Part shown: piece after piece, positions 1 through 10,200 of the stretch
Layout: the number at the start of each line of letters is the position of its first letter
Numbering within the stretch: the stretch's first letter is position 1
Assembly (NCBI GenBank): GCA_001784115.1
Contig: MFPD01000001.1
Span: 1-51,444 of the forward strand
DNA from: Candidatus Levybacteria bacterium RIFCSPLOWO2_02_FULL_37_18
Lineage (GTDB): Bacteria > Patescibacteriota > Microgenomatia > Levybacterales > UBA12049
DNA: 51,444 bases
Reading direction: 5' to 3'
The notes under the pieces: generated by a model
Seen by the model: the letters and a program-made list of their open reading frames with translations, nothing else
Told to the model about the DNA's origin: nothing
Databases searched by the model: none
Position numbers and translations under genes: made by a program

Positions 1-116
1 GGTTGTTTACAAATTCAGGCTGAGGGTCTAACTGCCCACCTCGCCTGTATCATTTTAAATGTCGCAGAAGCGTAACAATTGAAATGACGCATCACAATGT
101 CAGGATTCCGATACCT

Positions 117-650
117 CTACGTTTTAGATTTTTTTCCTCTTATTTTTACTAAAATCATCAAAAGAAGTAATAAAATAAAAGTGGTAAAAGCCATGAGTGG
201 AATTGTTATGTATCCAAATTCAAAAACAAACCGCTTTATACAAAATGCAGAGGACGCATTGCAAACAAAAGTCGGTACAATACCCAACTGGAGTAAATAC
301 TGATAAAGCGACAAAATTGCGCCAATAGTCGAAAAAACTATGCCTACATCAACAATACCCTTTTCTTTTCTTTTAAAACCAATGACAAATAAAAAAACTT
401 GGGGAAACAAAAAAATTCTCTGATACCAACACAATACACACGGTTCATACCCTAAAACTTCAGAATAATAAAGACTTGTAACCGTTGCAAAAAACGAAAC
501 AACAAAAGAAAAAAGAAAAGCATGATCGGAGAAAAAAACAAATATCGAATTTTTTAATTTTTTAGGAAGAAAAAAAGATGCTAATAAAAATATGATGGTA
601 CCTTGAACTAGTATAGTAAGGAGTACGATTGCATGGTTAACAATAAGCAT
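117..650 (-). CDS. dsbB: DsbB-like disulfide bond formation membrane protein
   Basis: Multi-TM protein with CVLCWYQR motif typical of DsbB plus a second Cys pair (CNASSAFC). Confidence 0.85.
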   Translation of the reverse strand: MLIVNHAIVLLTILVQGTIIFLLASFFLPKKLKNSIFVFFSDHAFLFSFVVSFFATVTSLYYSEVLGYEPCVLCWYQRIFLFPQVFLFVIGFKRKEKGIVDVGIVFSTIGAILSLYQYLLQLGIVPTFVCNASSAFCIKRFVFEFGYITIPLMAFTTFILLLLLMILVKIRGKKSKT

Positions 651-651
651 A

Positions 652-1029
652 CTATTCTGGCAATTGACAGCTTGTTTTTTGTGCTAAATCCTCAAGCGAT
701 ACTTCTCCTGATTTTCTTTCCCCATTCTTAAATTCCCATGTAGGATACCCGGAAATATGTTTATCCCCACACGCTTGTAATTGGCCTTTTCCGTCTGCAG
801 TGGAACATTCAATGTAAGGTAGGTACTGCTCTGAAGATCCGAATAGTTTTTTTTGATTTTGGCAATGCGGGCACCAAAACGCTCCATAGAAAATAGCACC
901 TTTCTCTCTTAAGCATTTAGCAAACTGGTCGTACTTTCTATTTGTATTTTGACCCCCAAGAAAAAAAATAACTCCAACAATTAAAACTATTGATATAATT
1001 ACTGTTCCAATCAAAACCTTTTTTTCCAT
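652..1029 (-). CDS. Membrane-anchored thioredoxin-like protein
   Basis: N-terminal TM segment, FYGAFWCPHCQNQKKLFG thioredoxin-type CxxC; adjacent to dsbB. Confidence 0.8.
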   Translation of the reverse strand: MEKKVLIGTVIISIVLIVGVIFFLGGQNTNRKYDQFAKCLREKGAIFYGAFWCPHCQNQKKLFGSSEQYLPYIECSTADGKGQLQACGDKHISGYPTWEFKNGERKSGEVSLEDLAQKTSCQLPE

Positions 1030-1066
1030 GGTTTAAATGTAACAGGCCACACTCCTGACACGATTT

Positions 1067-1150
1067 TGTCATTGCGACCCCGAGTGAATCAAGGGGGAAA
1101 CAATCTCACAAAAGATCGCCACGGTCGCCTGAAGCGACCTCGCGATGACA
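1067..1150. repeat. REP-like intergenic palindromic element bounded by TGTCATTGCGA/TCGCGATGACA
   Basis: Terminal inverted repeat TGTCAT...ATGACA with internal GGTCGCCTGAAGCGACC hairpin. Confidence 0.6.
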
Positions 1151-1189
1151 GTTTTATGTTAGAATCCTAAACAATTACGTTTAAATATA

Positions 1190-2128
1190 TCAGATTATCT
1201 TAAATACAACTTTTCCTTTTGGATGAATTTCCTCCTGATACGAAAAAGCTTGTTTTGCTTCTTCAAGGGGAAATACCTTATCAACGGAAACGTTTACTTT
1301 TCCGCTGTCTACAAGTTTTGTCAAGCGATTCAAATGATTTGTATTTGTCTGGGTAAACTGACTAATTGCGGTAATTCCACGTTTCTCTGCCTCGTCTTTG
1401 TCTGGCTCTCCTGCCATAGAAACTAATATGCCACCCCTTTTAAGAACGTCAAGTGATTTATTTGTTATCTCTCCTCCGACTGTGTCAAATACTGCGTCAA
1501 AATCTTTGAGAACCGTTTCAAACTGCTGATTTTTGTAATCAATTACCTCATCAGCTCCCAGTTGTTTAACAAAATCCATATCATTAGTGCTTACGGTTGT
1601 GGTAACATACGCTCCTAATATTTTAGCAAGTTGAATAGCCACGTGACCTATGCCTCCTGCTCCGCCGTGGATTAAAATTTTTTGCCTGCTTTGTAATGTA
1701 ATGTGTTCTTCGAGCGCCTGAATTGCGCTGCTTCCTACTAAAGGCAAAGCGGCTGCTTCTATAAAATGTACAGACTTTGGCTTAAAAGCAGTATTCTCAA
1801 CTCGAGCACTCAATAACTCGGCGAATGATCCAGATCCGCCATTTAAAACAAGTGCTGACCCATATACTTCATCGTCCGTTTTAAACTCGGTAACTTCCCC
1901 ACCAACCTCTGCCACAACTCCGGCAAAATCTCCACCCATTGTAGCGGGAAACTGAATTGGCGCCATTTCTTTAAAAAATCCAGCTCGAATTTTCCAATCA
2001 ACCGGATTAATACTGGCCGCGTATACCTCAACAAGAACGTAACCCTTGGCAGAAACCGGTTTTTGGATGTCCGAACTTAGCTCCAAAACATCTATCCCGC
2101 CGTATTCCTTAATCTGCACCGCTTTCAT
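1190..2128 (-). CDS. NADP-dependent zinc-independent alcohol dehydrogenase/quinone oxidoreductase (MDR family)
   Basis: MKAVQIKEYGG start, GGDFAGVVAEVG, IHGGAGGIGHVAIQLAK nucleotide-binding motif. Confidence 0.9.
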   Translation of the reverse strand: MKAVQIKEYGGIDVLELSSDIQKPVSAKGYVLVEVYAASINPVDWKIRAGFFKEMAPIQFPATMGGDFAGVVAEVGGEVTEFKTDDEVYGSALVLNGGSGSFAELLSARVENTAFKPKSVHFIEAAALPLVGSSAIQALEEHITLQSRQKILIHGGAGGIGHVAIQLAKILGAYVTTTVSTNDMDFVKQLGADEVIDYKNQQFETVLKDFDAVFDTVGGEITNKSLDVLKRGGILVSMAGEPDKDEAEKRGITAISQFTQTNTNHLNRLTKLVDSGKVNVSVDKVFPLEEAKQAFSYQEEIHPKGKVVFKII

Positions 2129-2210
2129 ATAATGTTAGAGATTATCACGGGACGGTAAAAATGTAAAGTACTTATTGATAATAAAATAGTAAGAATTATT
2201 CTGTGTGAAT

Positions 2211-3854
2211 TTATTTCCGGTAAATACATGATAAAAATCTTTTCATTATAAAAATAACTACAACAAGAAACGTTAAACCGCTTATGCTATCAGCTACTAT
2301 TCGAAGTTTTGTTTCTGTAAATTGCACGATTACTGTGTGCTCTCCTTTTGGTAAAAAAAACGTCATGACACCCATGTTGTTTCTGGCTTGATATTCTATG
2401 GGTACTTTTTTATTATCTACGAGTATATTCCAACCAGGGAAATACAAGGTGTTTTCCCTTAGTTGGGTTTTTGTTTTTGCACTCACTTTATAAACATGCC
2501 TCGTTGACAAACGCTTTAACTCTATTACTTTTGACTCTCCGCCAATTACAGCCAAATGTGCATCAGGAATTTCTTTCATGTAACTCACGGACCAAATTGG
2601 CGAGCTTTCTCCTGTGTCGGTTGTGCCAAAATATATTCCTGAAAAAAATGAATCCGGCTTACTAATATATCCGTTTGCCCGTATATAATCTTTATTAAAA
2701 ATTAGTAATAGAACAACTAGTGTTGCTATGAACAATTTTTTTATTTTCTTTGGAATTAACTGGGTAATTATTGCCCCACAAATAGAAGCACTAAACACGC
2801 TTAAGGTTAACAATCTCCAGGTAAACTGAAATTTCTGAAGTACTGTTATTTTTTCCCAGATAAAATCAGAAGAAGAAGTCATAAAGAATATCGTTAACCA
2901 AAATGTAATCAAACAAATAATCAATACTCTTCCTAAAAAATTTTTCTTGTTTTTAAACAAATATCGTATTGCCCCAAACCCCAAAAATACTACAAACCAT
3001 TGCACTTTTCCAACTTCAACGCTTAATTTTCCTATCCCTTCAAAACTCCATGGACTAGAAATAAATCGAGAAAAAGAAGAAAAACTTTCTCTATATCTTC
3101 CATACGTCAAAATATCCCGATGTGTATATTTCCCCTCAAAATAAGCAGGAACCCAAAAAAATGCGGACAACCCTAATCCCAAAACCAAAAGAATTACAAA
3201 AGATTGTATAATCTGTTGTTTTTTTTTGCTATGTAAAATCAGCAGCGTCATATATATTACGATGAATGGAAAAAACATAAGACTTATGGCATTATGTGAA
3301 AGTATTAAAAAAGCTAGGGAGAATGAACCAAAAACAAGTATTGATAAAGTATTGTTTTTAACAAGTTTTTGAGAAAAATATAAAACTAAAGGTGCAAAAA
3401 CAAATGCTACGTGCTCGCCTAAAGCCCCTCGTACGTACAAATCAACGAAACGATATGATGCAAACATGTACAAAAAGGCAGCCACAATTCCTGATTCAAG
3501 AGATAAAAAACTTTGAGCCCACAAAAACATAGTCAGTCCGCTCCCTAAAAAACCTAAAACAAAAATAATCTTGACGCTATCTATAAAAGAAAATCCCAAA
3601 CTATGAAAAAAAGATGCGACATATGAAGATAATGGATATAAAAACATAAGAATTGGATGACCATACCCCCAATTAAGATTACCTGCCCACCTAGGAACAA
3701 TATTTCCATCTGTCAAGCTTTGATAAAAATTAGCAATGCGTGCTGTATGGTCTACACCGTCATGAGTTATAGGAATACCAGGAGAAAAAAAAGGAAAAAT
3801 TCCAAAACCAGCAGCAAAAAAAAGAATAATACACAAAAGAATTGATTTTTTCAT
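2211..3854 (-). CDS. Multi-TM membrane protein, 6-pyruvoyl-tetrahydropterin synthase-related / glycosyltransferase-like
   Basis: About 11 TM segments; N-terminal 'GIPITHDGVDHTARIANFYQSLTDGNIVPRWAGNLNWGYGHPILMF' typical of this family. Confidence 0.7.
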   Translation of the reverse strand: MKKSILLCIILFFAAGFGIFPFFSPGIPITHDGVDHTARIANFYQSLTDGNIVPRWAGNLNWGYGHPILMFLYPLSSYVASFFHSLGFSFIDSVKIIFVLGFLGSGLTMFLWAQSFLSLESGIVAAFLYMFASYRFVDLYVRGALGEHVAFVFAPLVLYFSQKLVKNNTLSILVFGSFSLAFLILSHNAISLMFFPFIVIYMTLLILHSKKKQQIIQSFVILLVLGLGLSAFFWVPAYFEGKYTHRDILTYGRYRESFSSFSRFISSPWSFEGIGKLSVEVGKVQWFVVFLGFGAIRYLFKNKKNFLGRVLIICLITFWLTIFFMTSSSDFIWEKITVLQKFQFTWRLLTLSVFSASICGAIITQLIPKKIKKLFIATLVVLLLIFNKDYIRANGYISKPDSFFSGIYFGTTDTGESSPIWSVSYMKEIPDAHLAVIGGESKVIELKRLSTRHVYKVSAKTKTQLRENTLYFPGWNILVDNKKVPIEYQARNNMGVMTFFLPKGEHTVIVQFTETKLRIVADSISGLTFLVVVIFIMKRFLSCIYRK

Positions 3855-6133
3855 AACAAAGAATTATAAAACTCAATAGTATTATTTCCTTTTGGTACCA
3901 TAACTCCTCTAAAATTAAAATCTGTTATATATATTTTTGCATCTTTACTATCTTTATTATTTTGATCATATATCCGCGCGTGCCATGTTGGATAAAAACT
4001 ATCCACAAATACTAAAAAACCTTCATTTTCATTTTGGGTGTGAATTATTATTTTATTCTCTGAATAGTAAGATACTATTGCGTTTCCGTTTATCCAATTC
4101 CGATCAAGCCCCAAACATCCTTCTTGACTTTCAACAAAAGCGATAGTGTGTAAATCAGAAGAAAACATTTCTTTTATTATCTCCTGCTTTTTGGCAAAAC
4201 ATTTTGTACGAGTAACAAAAAATACCCTTGAGAATGCAAAAGGATTCTCATACACTCTGGTTTTTCCTTCCTGAAACACTTTTTTTAGTTTTGGTGATTG
4301 TATGTCTATTCTGCTTAGAATATATTTTGCTCCTAATAAATCTATAAGTTTCGAATCTATAGTATGCGGTGAAACAATTTTATTAAATCCAAAAGGCTCG
4401 GAAATATCCGGACTTTTTCTTTCCAAAGCTGCTATAAGCTCTGCATAGCGCTTTAAATATAACGGATCATATCCATCTAAACTTTGCAACCGAAATATAA
4501 TAGAAAAATTTGGTGGAAAAACAGGTTCGTCGGTTGTCATAATTCTAAATAATCCCTTTTGTTGTTTTAGATAGGAAATTGTTTTCGTTTGAGGGAAAAG
4601 AAATTTTTGCGATTGAAATACGTTATATTTACTATCAAAACGGAGCAAGTCGCCTGTTGTTATTAACAATAGTAATCCTAAAAAAATAAATTCGTGTTTT
4701 ATTTTCTTTTTTGATGAATGCCAAAACAATATCAAAGACATACCAATGAAAAGTATCGAAGGAACATATAGATTTCTCTGTATTACTAAAGGATTGGGTA
4801 GAAATTTTCTGCCGAACAAGACAAAAAGCCAAAGTACGCAAAAAGCAGAAAAAAGTAATAACAGTGGGGCATGAATTTTTTTTCTATGAGTAAGGTAATA
4901 ATCAATCCCAAGTGCGGACAGAGTTGTCAATGCAAAATCGATTACAAACATAAGTCTCGTCGGCTGAGAAGTAGAAACAAATGGAATCTGTAACATAAAA
5001 GGGATTGAGGAAACTCCGGTTGGAAATGCAAAAAGTATCCCTGTAAAAAGAACAAAAATAAAAAATACAGTTTCTCTATCTCTTCTAAAGAATAATGATA
5101 CAAGTGCCATCAAAAAAGGAAAAATACCAATGTATCCGATAAGCTCTCCGTAATTAAAAATACTTGTATAATTTCTCGTTGCCGGATTGCCAAAAAAGTC
5201 AGGTACTAAAAATTGAATACTATGCTGCCACGGAACAAACCACCCTGGATTTTCCCTCCAATTTGCTTGATCAATACTTCGTGCTGATAACAAAATAAAC
5301 TGAAGAGTTGGAATAAGTTGTATCGAGATGATGATAAAAACAAACAACAAACAGATAATAAATATAAGAAGAATAGACTTCTTGTTTTCATTCTGTTCCA
5401 ATAACCGAAATAAAATGTAAGCAATAGATACGATAAAAACATAAAAAAATATTTGCAAATGCCCGGCAAAAAATGAGGATGTTAAAGAAAAAATAAAAAA
5501 AATCGGCCAAATGAATTTTGAGTTTACTATCGTATTTAGATTTAAATAAATTTTATCTATACAAAGAAGTATAAAAGGCAACCATAATCCCACATGCAAC
5601 ACTGTTCCCCATTCAAGCCACGCGGTGAAAAATCCCGAGAAAGCAAAGGAAATTCCGCCAAACACACTAACCCATTTTGATAGTTTTAAATTTCTTAGAT
5701 AGACATACAAAAATAATCCAGCAAGCAGTGGTTCAAGTAAAATTAAAATACTCCACGCTATATGAAAAGGAAACATAAAAAACAATAGATTTAGAGCATA
5801 AAAAGGAGCTGATTGAACATTTCCCAAAAGCGGTGTCCCGGCAAAAGAATACGGATTCCACAAGGGCAATTGCCATTTTTTTTCTAAAGAAATTACTAAC
5901 TCACGCCATGGATATTGCTGCTTTATTGGATCTGAAATGAGGTAATTCTTGAATGGTACACCTCGGGGAAACGTAGATCTATAAAAATCATCAAACGGAT
6001 GAAACATACCCACAAGATTATCTGTGGGTATCGGAAGCAGTGTTTTTGAAAAGAAAGGCCAGAAAAAGATAACAGTAACTATAAAAATAAAAACAATTGG
6101 CAATAATCTCTTCAGCAAATAAATGTGATTCAC
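3851..6133 (-). CDS. YfhO-family large membrane protein
   Basis: 760 aa multi-TM with LLGNVQSAPFYALN and C-terminal soluble domain; overlaps the downstream gene by 4 nt. Confidence 0.75.
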   Translation of the reverse strand: MNHIYLLKRLLPIVFIFIVTVIFFWPFFSKTLLPIPTDNLVGMFHPFDDFYRSTFPRGVPFKNYLISDPIKQQYPWRELVISLEKKWQLPLWNPYSFAGTPLLGNVQSAPFYALNLLFFMFPFHIAWSILILLEPLLAGLFLYVYLRNLKLSKWVSVFGGISFAFSGFFTAWLEWGTVLHVGLWLPFILLCIDKIYLNLNTIVNSKFIWPIFFIFSLTSSFFAGHLQIFFYVFIVSIAYILFRLLEQNENKKSILLIFIICLLFVFIIISIQLIPTLQFILLSARSIDQANWRENPGWFVPWQHSIQFLVPDFFGNPATRNYTSIFNYGELIGYIGIFPFLMALVSLFFRRDRETVFFIFVLFTGILFAFPTGVSSIPFMLQIPFVSTSQPTRLMFVIDFALTTLSALGIDYYLTHRKKIHAPLLLLFSAFCVLWLFVLFGRKFLPNPLVIQRNLYVPSILFIGMSLILFWHSSKKKIKHEFIFLGLLLLITTGDLLRFDSKYNVFQSQKFLFPQTKTISYLKQQKGLFRIMTTDEPVFPPNFSIIFRLQSLDGYDPLYLKRYAELIAALERKSPDISEPFGFNKIVSPHTIDSKLIDLLGAKYILSRIDIQSPKLKKVFQEGKTRVYENPFAFSRVFFVTRTKCFAKKQEIIKEMFSSDLHTIAFVESQEGCLGLDRNWINGNAIVSYYSENKIIIHTQNENEGFLVFVDSFYPTWHARIYDQNNKDSKDAKIYITDFNFRGVMVPKGNNTIEFYNSLL

Positions 6134-6458
6134 ACAAAAATTATAGCAAAATCACTTTCGAAATCTCCTTCGAAACAAAGGATTAGTGTCCACCCCCGGG
6201 GTGGAATTGTAGCTACACCCGCGAATTTTTTACTATTTTGATGCCAACCAATTGTTGGGAAGTTTTATCTTTCGTATAGTAATGCTTTACTGGTAAATCC
6301 ACAACCTGATTTTAAGTTTTCCCGGAAAAATTTCCATTTTTATTTTTTGATTCTCCAACATTTATGCAAGCATTATACCTAAAACATTGTTCTCATCACT
6401 AGTTGTAATCAAACTGCTTTGCGCTAAAATGATGATTGTTTTTTGCGCATCCATAATA

Positions 6459-6794
6459 TTATTTTCCTCCTAATAGGTGCGCGATTGGTTCAAAAACGGG
6501 AGGAAAAACCATAATTACAAACAGAATGATTGAAACAGCATAAATCCAGCAGGCTTTGGTTTGGCTTCTAATTTTAAAGCTGGTAAACAGGAACATAAGC
6601 AAAGCGAAGAAAAGAATAGAGATAATATATAAACCAGATAAAGGCCCAACTGGTTTATGGAATGTCAAGAAACTTTTCACCATCGGGAAAGCGGTCTTTA
6701 AGATATTTAAAATCCAAAAAACAGTCAGTGTCAGCCCGCCGGAAACTAAAACGTTATTTGCTGTTGATATATTAGGCGTGTCTTGATTTTCCAT
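6459..6794 (-). CDS. Hypothetical small membrane protein
   Basis: ORF with three hydrophobic segments, same strand and close to the next ORF. Confidence 0.55.
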   Translation of the reverse strand: MENQDTPNISTANNVLVSGGLTLTVFWILNILKTAFPMVKSFLTFHKPVGPLSGLYIISILFFALLMFLFTSFKIRSQTKACWIYAVSIILFVIMVFPPVFEPIAHLLGGK

Positions 6795-6797
6795 AAT

Positions 6798-7304
6798 TCA
6801 TTTTAGCGGGGCAGCCTTGGTTACGAAGACTGCCTCCCCCGATACCAATAAAACGAGAACGAGAGCGCTTATGAGAGAAAATAAAAGCGACCTTCGTAGT
6901 GCCAAAACCTTCTCATTGTTAAAATTTTTTCTTAGAAAATAAGCAAGCAGAAAAGCTACTAAAATAAGCAGTGGCGGAGCAAAGGCTAAAAATTCTTTGT
7001 GTTCGAAAATAACGCTATGAAGCCAGGCTGTTGATTCAGACGCCATAAGAGTCGTCCTTGGACCGTCGCTGGCACGATATGGAACATAGACAACTAAACC
7101 GGCAATATCAAGCAGAACCAGATTAATGAAAAGAGGCAGCAACACGCTTTGCAACCAAACAATAAAATTACTGTTTTTCTTCGCTACAAAATAAAGCACA
7201 ATACCAGCGCCAAACAGAATCAAAGAAAACATTGCCAAGAATCCATGCAAATTGACAAGTTTTTCCCAAAAAGATAATGCCAAGAGTTTGCTAAAAACAT
7301 CCAT
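6798..7304 (-). CDS. Hypothetical membrane protein
   Basis: 168 aa ORF with several TM segments; 3 nt from the next ORF. Confidence 0.6.
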   Translation of the reverse strand: MDVFSKLLALSFWEKLVNLHGFLAMFSLILFGAGIVLYFVAKKNSNFIVWLQSVLLPLFINLVLLDIAGLVVYVPYRASDGPRTTLMASESTAWLHSVIFEHKEFLAFAPPLLILVAFLLAYFLRKNFNNEKVLALRRSLLFSLISALVLVLLVSGEAVFVTKAAPLK

Positions 7305-7529
7305 AACTACGTCTCAATTTCTTTTCCGTCTTGCGTAATTGAATATACTCATCTGTCTGGTCCAGCTTCATTTTTATCCCATCTTCTTAAAGTCGCAGTA
7401 CAAACATTTAGTGTCTTTACCGCTTGCCTTATGTTTAATAACTCTGACAACTCATTGTTTGTTTTTCATGGAACTCAATCAAACTCTACCACGAGTTTAG
7501 CAGTTTAAGCAAGAGTTATTTATATGTAA

Positions 7530-7850
7530 GTTGTTGGACAATTGCCTCTTTGGCAATGGTTCATTAGTGTTCCAGACCACAGGTCTGTTTGAACTCTCGG
7601 TGATAAACTTCAATCTCCCAACACTTCCGTACCAGGGAAGGCCACTTGTTCTCTGGTTGGATCTTGGATATTTGTTCCAATGTAATCCGTGCGGTTGTGC
7701 TTACCCTCAAACCGGAATACCATAAATCCAACCGTATCCCCATAAATGTACTCGTAGTCCTTCTTTTGGAGAAACCTTTGAGAGCGAGAGGATATAATAT
7801 ATCTGGGATGTTACCCGAAGAAATGTACAGTACAAGTCTTCTGAACAGAG
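7530..7850 (-). pseudogene. Degraded DDE transposase fragment (IS4/IS701-like C-terminal part)
   Basis: Minus-strand frames give FMVFRFEGKHNRTDYIGTNIQDPT and, after a frameshift, SLVRKCWEIEVYHREFKQTCGLEH*, resembling the 'W.iE.yHR.lKq..GL' C-terminal signature. Confidence 0.55.
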
Positions 7851-7939
7851 TGATCTAGAAGACGCTATTTAAGTGTAAATTACATTACTCTCCTACATTA
7901 TTACAAACTGCAAAACTCGTGAAAGAATTAAAAATTACC

Positions 7940-8497
7940 CTATCTTATTTTTTTATACATATATACATGATCAACGAAATTTCCTTTATGTAAAACTCCT
8001 TGAGGCAATCTGCCAAACTCAACAAATCCAAATTTTTTATATAAATTTATTGCAATAGGATTGTTGCTAAAAACACTTAAAGTGATAATTCGTAATTGAG
8101 GAATATATTTAATAGCTTCATTTACTACAAATTGCATAAGTATCTTTCTAATTCCTTTTCCTCTGTATTCACGTAAAACCGATAAGCCAAAGGTTCCCTC
8201 ATGATTAAATACTTCCTTTGTTTGCAAAGTGATATCGGAAACAGCGATAAGCTTACTCACTGAAAATACAAGTAATTGAACTGCGGTTTTGCTCTGAATT
8301 TTTTTAATCGTTTCTCTAACTACTTCTTGTTCTTCTGCAAGAGAAAATTGCTTTCCATAAAAAGCAATAAATGTTTGCTCTTTTGAAAGTTCGTTAATAT
8401 AGTCACGCATTACTTGCGCATCTTCTACTGTTGGATACCGAATTAAGATCGAAAGACCTGATTCAGTTTTACCTTCAAAAACAATATTTCCTTCCAT
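7940..8497 (-). CDS. GNAT-family N-acetyltransferase
   Basis: LSVLREYRGKGIRKILMQFVVNEA acetyl-CoA binding motif; NPIAINLYKKFGF. Confidence 0.88.
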   Translation of the reverse strand: MEGNIVFEGKTESGLSILIRYPTVEDAQVMRDYINELSKEQTFIAFYGKQFSLAEEQEVVRETIKKIQSKTAVQLLVFSVSKLIAVSDITLQTKEVFNHEGTFGLSVLREYRGKGIRKILMQFVVNEAIKYIPQLRIITLSVFSNNPIAINLYKKFGFVEFGRLPQGVLHKGNFVDHVYMYKKIR

Positions 8498-8544
8498 GAG
8501 GAAAATTATAACAAATGATAAAAAAAGATCCTCTTCAGAAAAAA

Positions 8545-9753
8545 TTACTCAATAAAGGTTAGTGCAATACCTTTTTTATCTGCCCTACCGGTTCTACCGA
8601 TTCGATGCACGTAATCATCATAAGACTGCGGAGGATCATAATTAATTACGTGAGTAACATCATCAATATCCAAACCTCGGGCTGCTACGTCTGTTGCGAG
8701 TAAAACCTGTACTTGTCCATTTTTAAAATCTGTAAGCGCTCGTTGTCTTTGATTTTGATTTTTATTTCCATGAATTGCAACAACACTAAATCTCCTTTGC
8801 ATAAGGGCTCTTGAGAGTTTTTCTATTCCCCATTTTGTTTTCCCAAACACAATAACTTTTTTAAAATCTTCCTGAGCAAGTAAGTCATGCAAAACATCAA
8901 TTTTGCTTTGACCATTTATTTTTACTACATCTTGCTCTATACTTTGCGCTGTGTCATTGGTTTTAACAGAAATATGAGTTGGGTTATTTAGAAATTCCTC
9001 CATAAGCGGGATTACTTGCTTTGGAATAGTTGCAGAAAAGAAAAGTGACTGCCTTTTTCCAGGAAGATGAGAAATAATAAACCGCATGTCCGGCAAAAAT
9101 CCCATATCCATCATCCGATCAACCTCGTCTAAAACAATATTGTTAAAGAAGACAATATTAAGTTTTCCTTGTTTTTTTAAATCTTTAATTCGCCCTGGTG
9201 TTCCAATGACAAAATTAGGATTCCTTTTTAAGGAATGAATCTGATTATAGATACTTGCCCCGCCAATACATAAAGCAGATAAAATACCCATATCCTTGGC
9301 GAAAATTTTAAATTCTTCTTCGATCTGGACAGCAAGCTCTCTGGTTGGTACAACTAGTAAGACTTTTTCAGATTTATTAAACAAAACTTTATTGATAAGG
9401 GGAATTAAAAATGCGCCAGTTTTCCCCGTACCTGTATTCGCAATTCCTACTACATCTTTTCCTTGTAGTACTAAAGGAATTACCCGGTCTTGAATAGGAG
9501 TAGGTGTTGCGTATCCTTTTTGGGCAATATTTCTTTTTAATTGGTCGCTAATCAAAAAATCGGAAAATTGATGAACAGAACTATACGCAGTTTGCGCGTA
9601 AGCACCAACTGCTTTATTTACGAATAAAGAAGGGTCCATCCTTTTGCGACTCAAGCGCCTTGGATTATTAAATCTATTGGTATGATAATAAGAATTCTTA
9701 TTCATTGTTTTAGCCTTCTTTATAAAAGAATATGCCTGCCTAAAATAAATCAA
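8545..9753 (-). CDS. DEAD/DEAH-box ATP-dependent RNA helicase
   Basis: Q motif, ANTGTGKTGAF, VLDEVDRM, SAT, HRIGRTGR; likely start at the internal Met near 9705. Confidence 0.95.
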   Translation of the reverse strand: MIYFRQAYSFIKKAKTMNKNSYYHTNRFNNPRRLSRKRMDPSLFVNKAVGAYAQTAYSSVHQFSDFLISDQLKRNIAQKGYATPTPIQDRVIPLVLQGKDVVGIANTGTGKTGAFLIPLINKVLFNKSEKVLLVVPTRELAVQIEEEFKIFAKDMGILSALCIGGASIYNQIHSLKRNPNFVIGTPGRIKDLKKQGKLNIVFFNNIVLDEVDRMMDMGFLPDMRFIISHLPGKRQSLFFSATIPKQVIPLMEEFLNNPTHISVKTNDTAQSIEQDVVKINGQSKIDVLHDLLAQEDFKKVIVFGKTKWGIEKLSRALMQRRFSVVAIHGNKNQNQRQRALTDFKNGQVQVLLATDVAARGLDIDDVTHVINYDPPQSYDDYVHRIGRTGRADKKGIALTFIE

Positions 9754-10000
9754 TGGTGAATATGGAGAAAAGATACAAAAAATGAAGTTGAGGTACCTTT
9801 ATCCTAACAATTCAATCGTTGGTAATAATAAGCAGATATATTCTTTCATATCTGTAAAAGCAAGTATAACACAAAAAAACAATTAGTCAATAAACTATAG
9901 GGTCTATTACAAGTATGGGGGGGGGTAAAAGTTAGGTTCAAAATGAAGCTAGAAAACTGGTAAAACATAATTTTTAAAGTGTTTTAACTGTATGCTCGGC

Positions 10001-10105
10001 GTCATTCTGGGGAATCTGGTTTATCCAGAGGACTCCAGAATCCCCTCGTTAGAATGTTGAGAGATTCTGGATGCGTCCGCATTCGACGAGACTTACCAGA
10101 ATGAC
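10001..10105. repeat. REP-like palindromic intergenic element
   Basis: GTCATTCTGG...CCAGAATGAC terminal inverted repeats with internal hairpins. Confidence 0.6.
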
Positions 10106-10200
10106 AAAGTGGAGTAATGTCAGCAAAATTACCTATTGCACGAATTATTTTACTATGATACTTTATTATAGGATTGAGCCTATAAAACTAAAACAGATAT

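Noticed and set aside
6180-6240. TCCACCCCCGGGGTGGA and TGTAGCTACA palindromes
   Set aside because: Single short intergenic palindromes with no second copy; possibly terminators, not supportable further.
9911-9930. G-run in the intergenic region (tatgggggggggtaaaag)
   Set aside because: A single homopolymer, no repeated G-tracts needed for a G-quadruplex.
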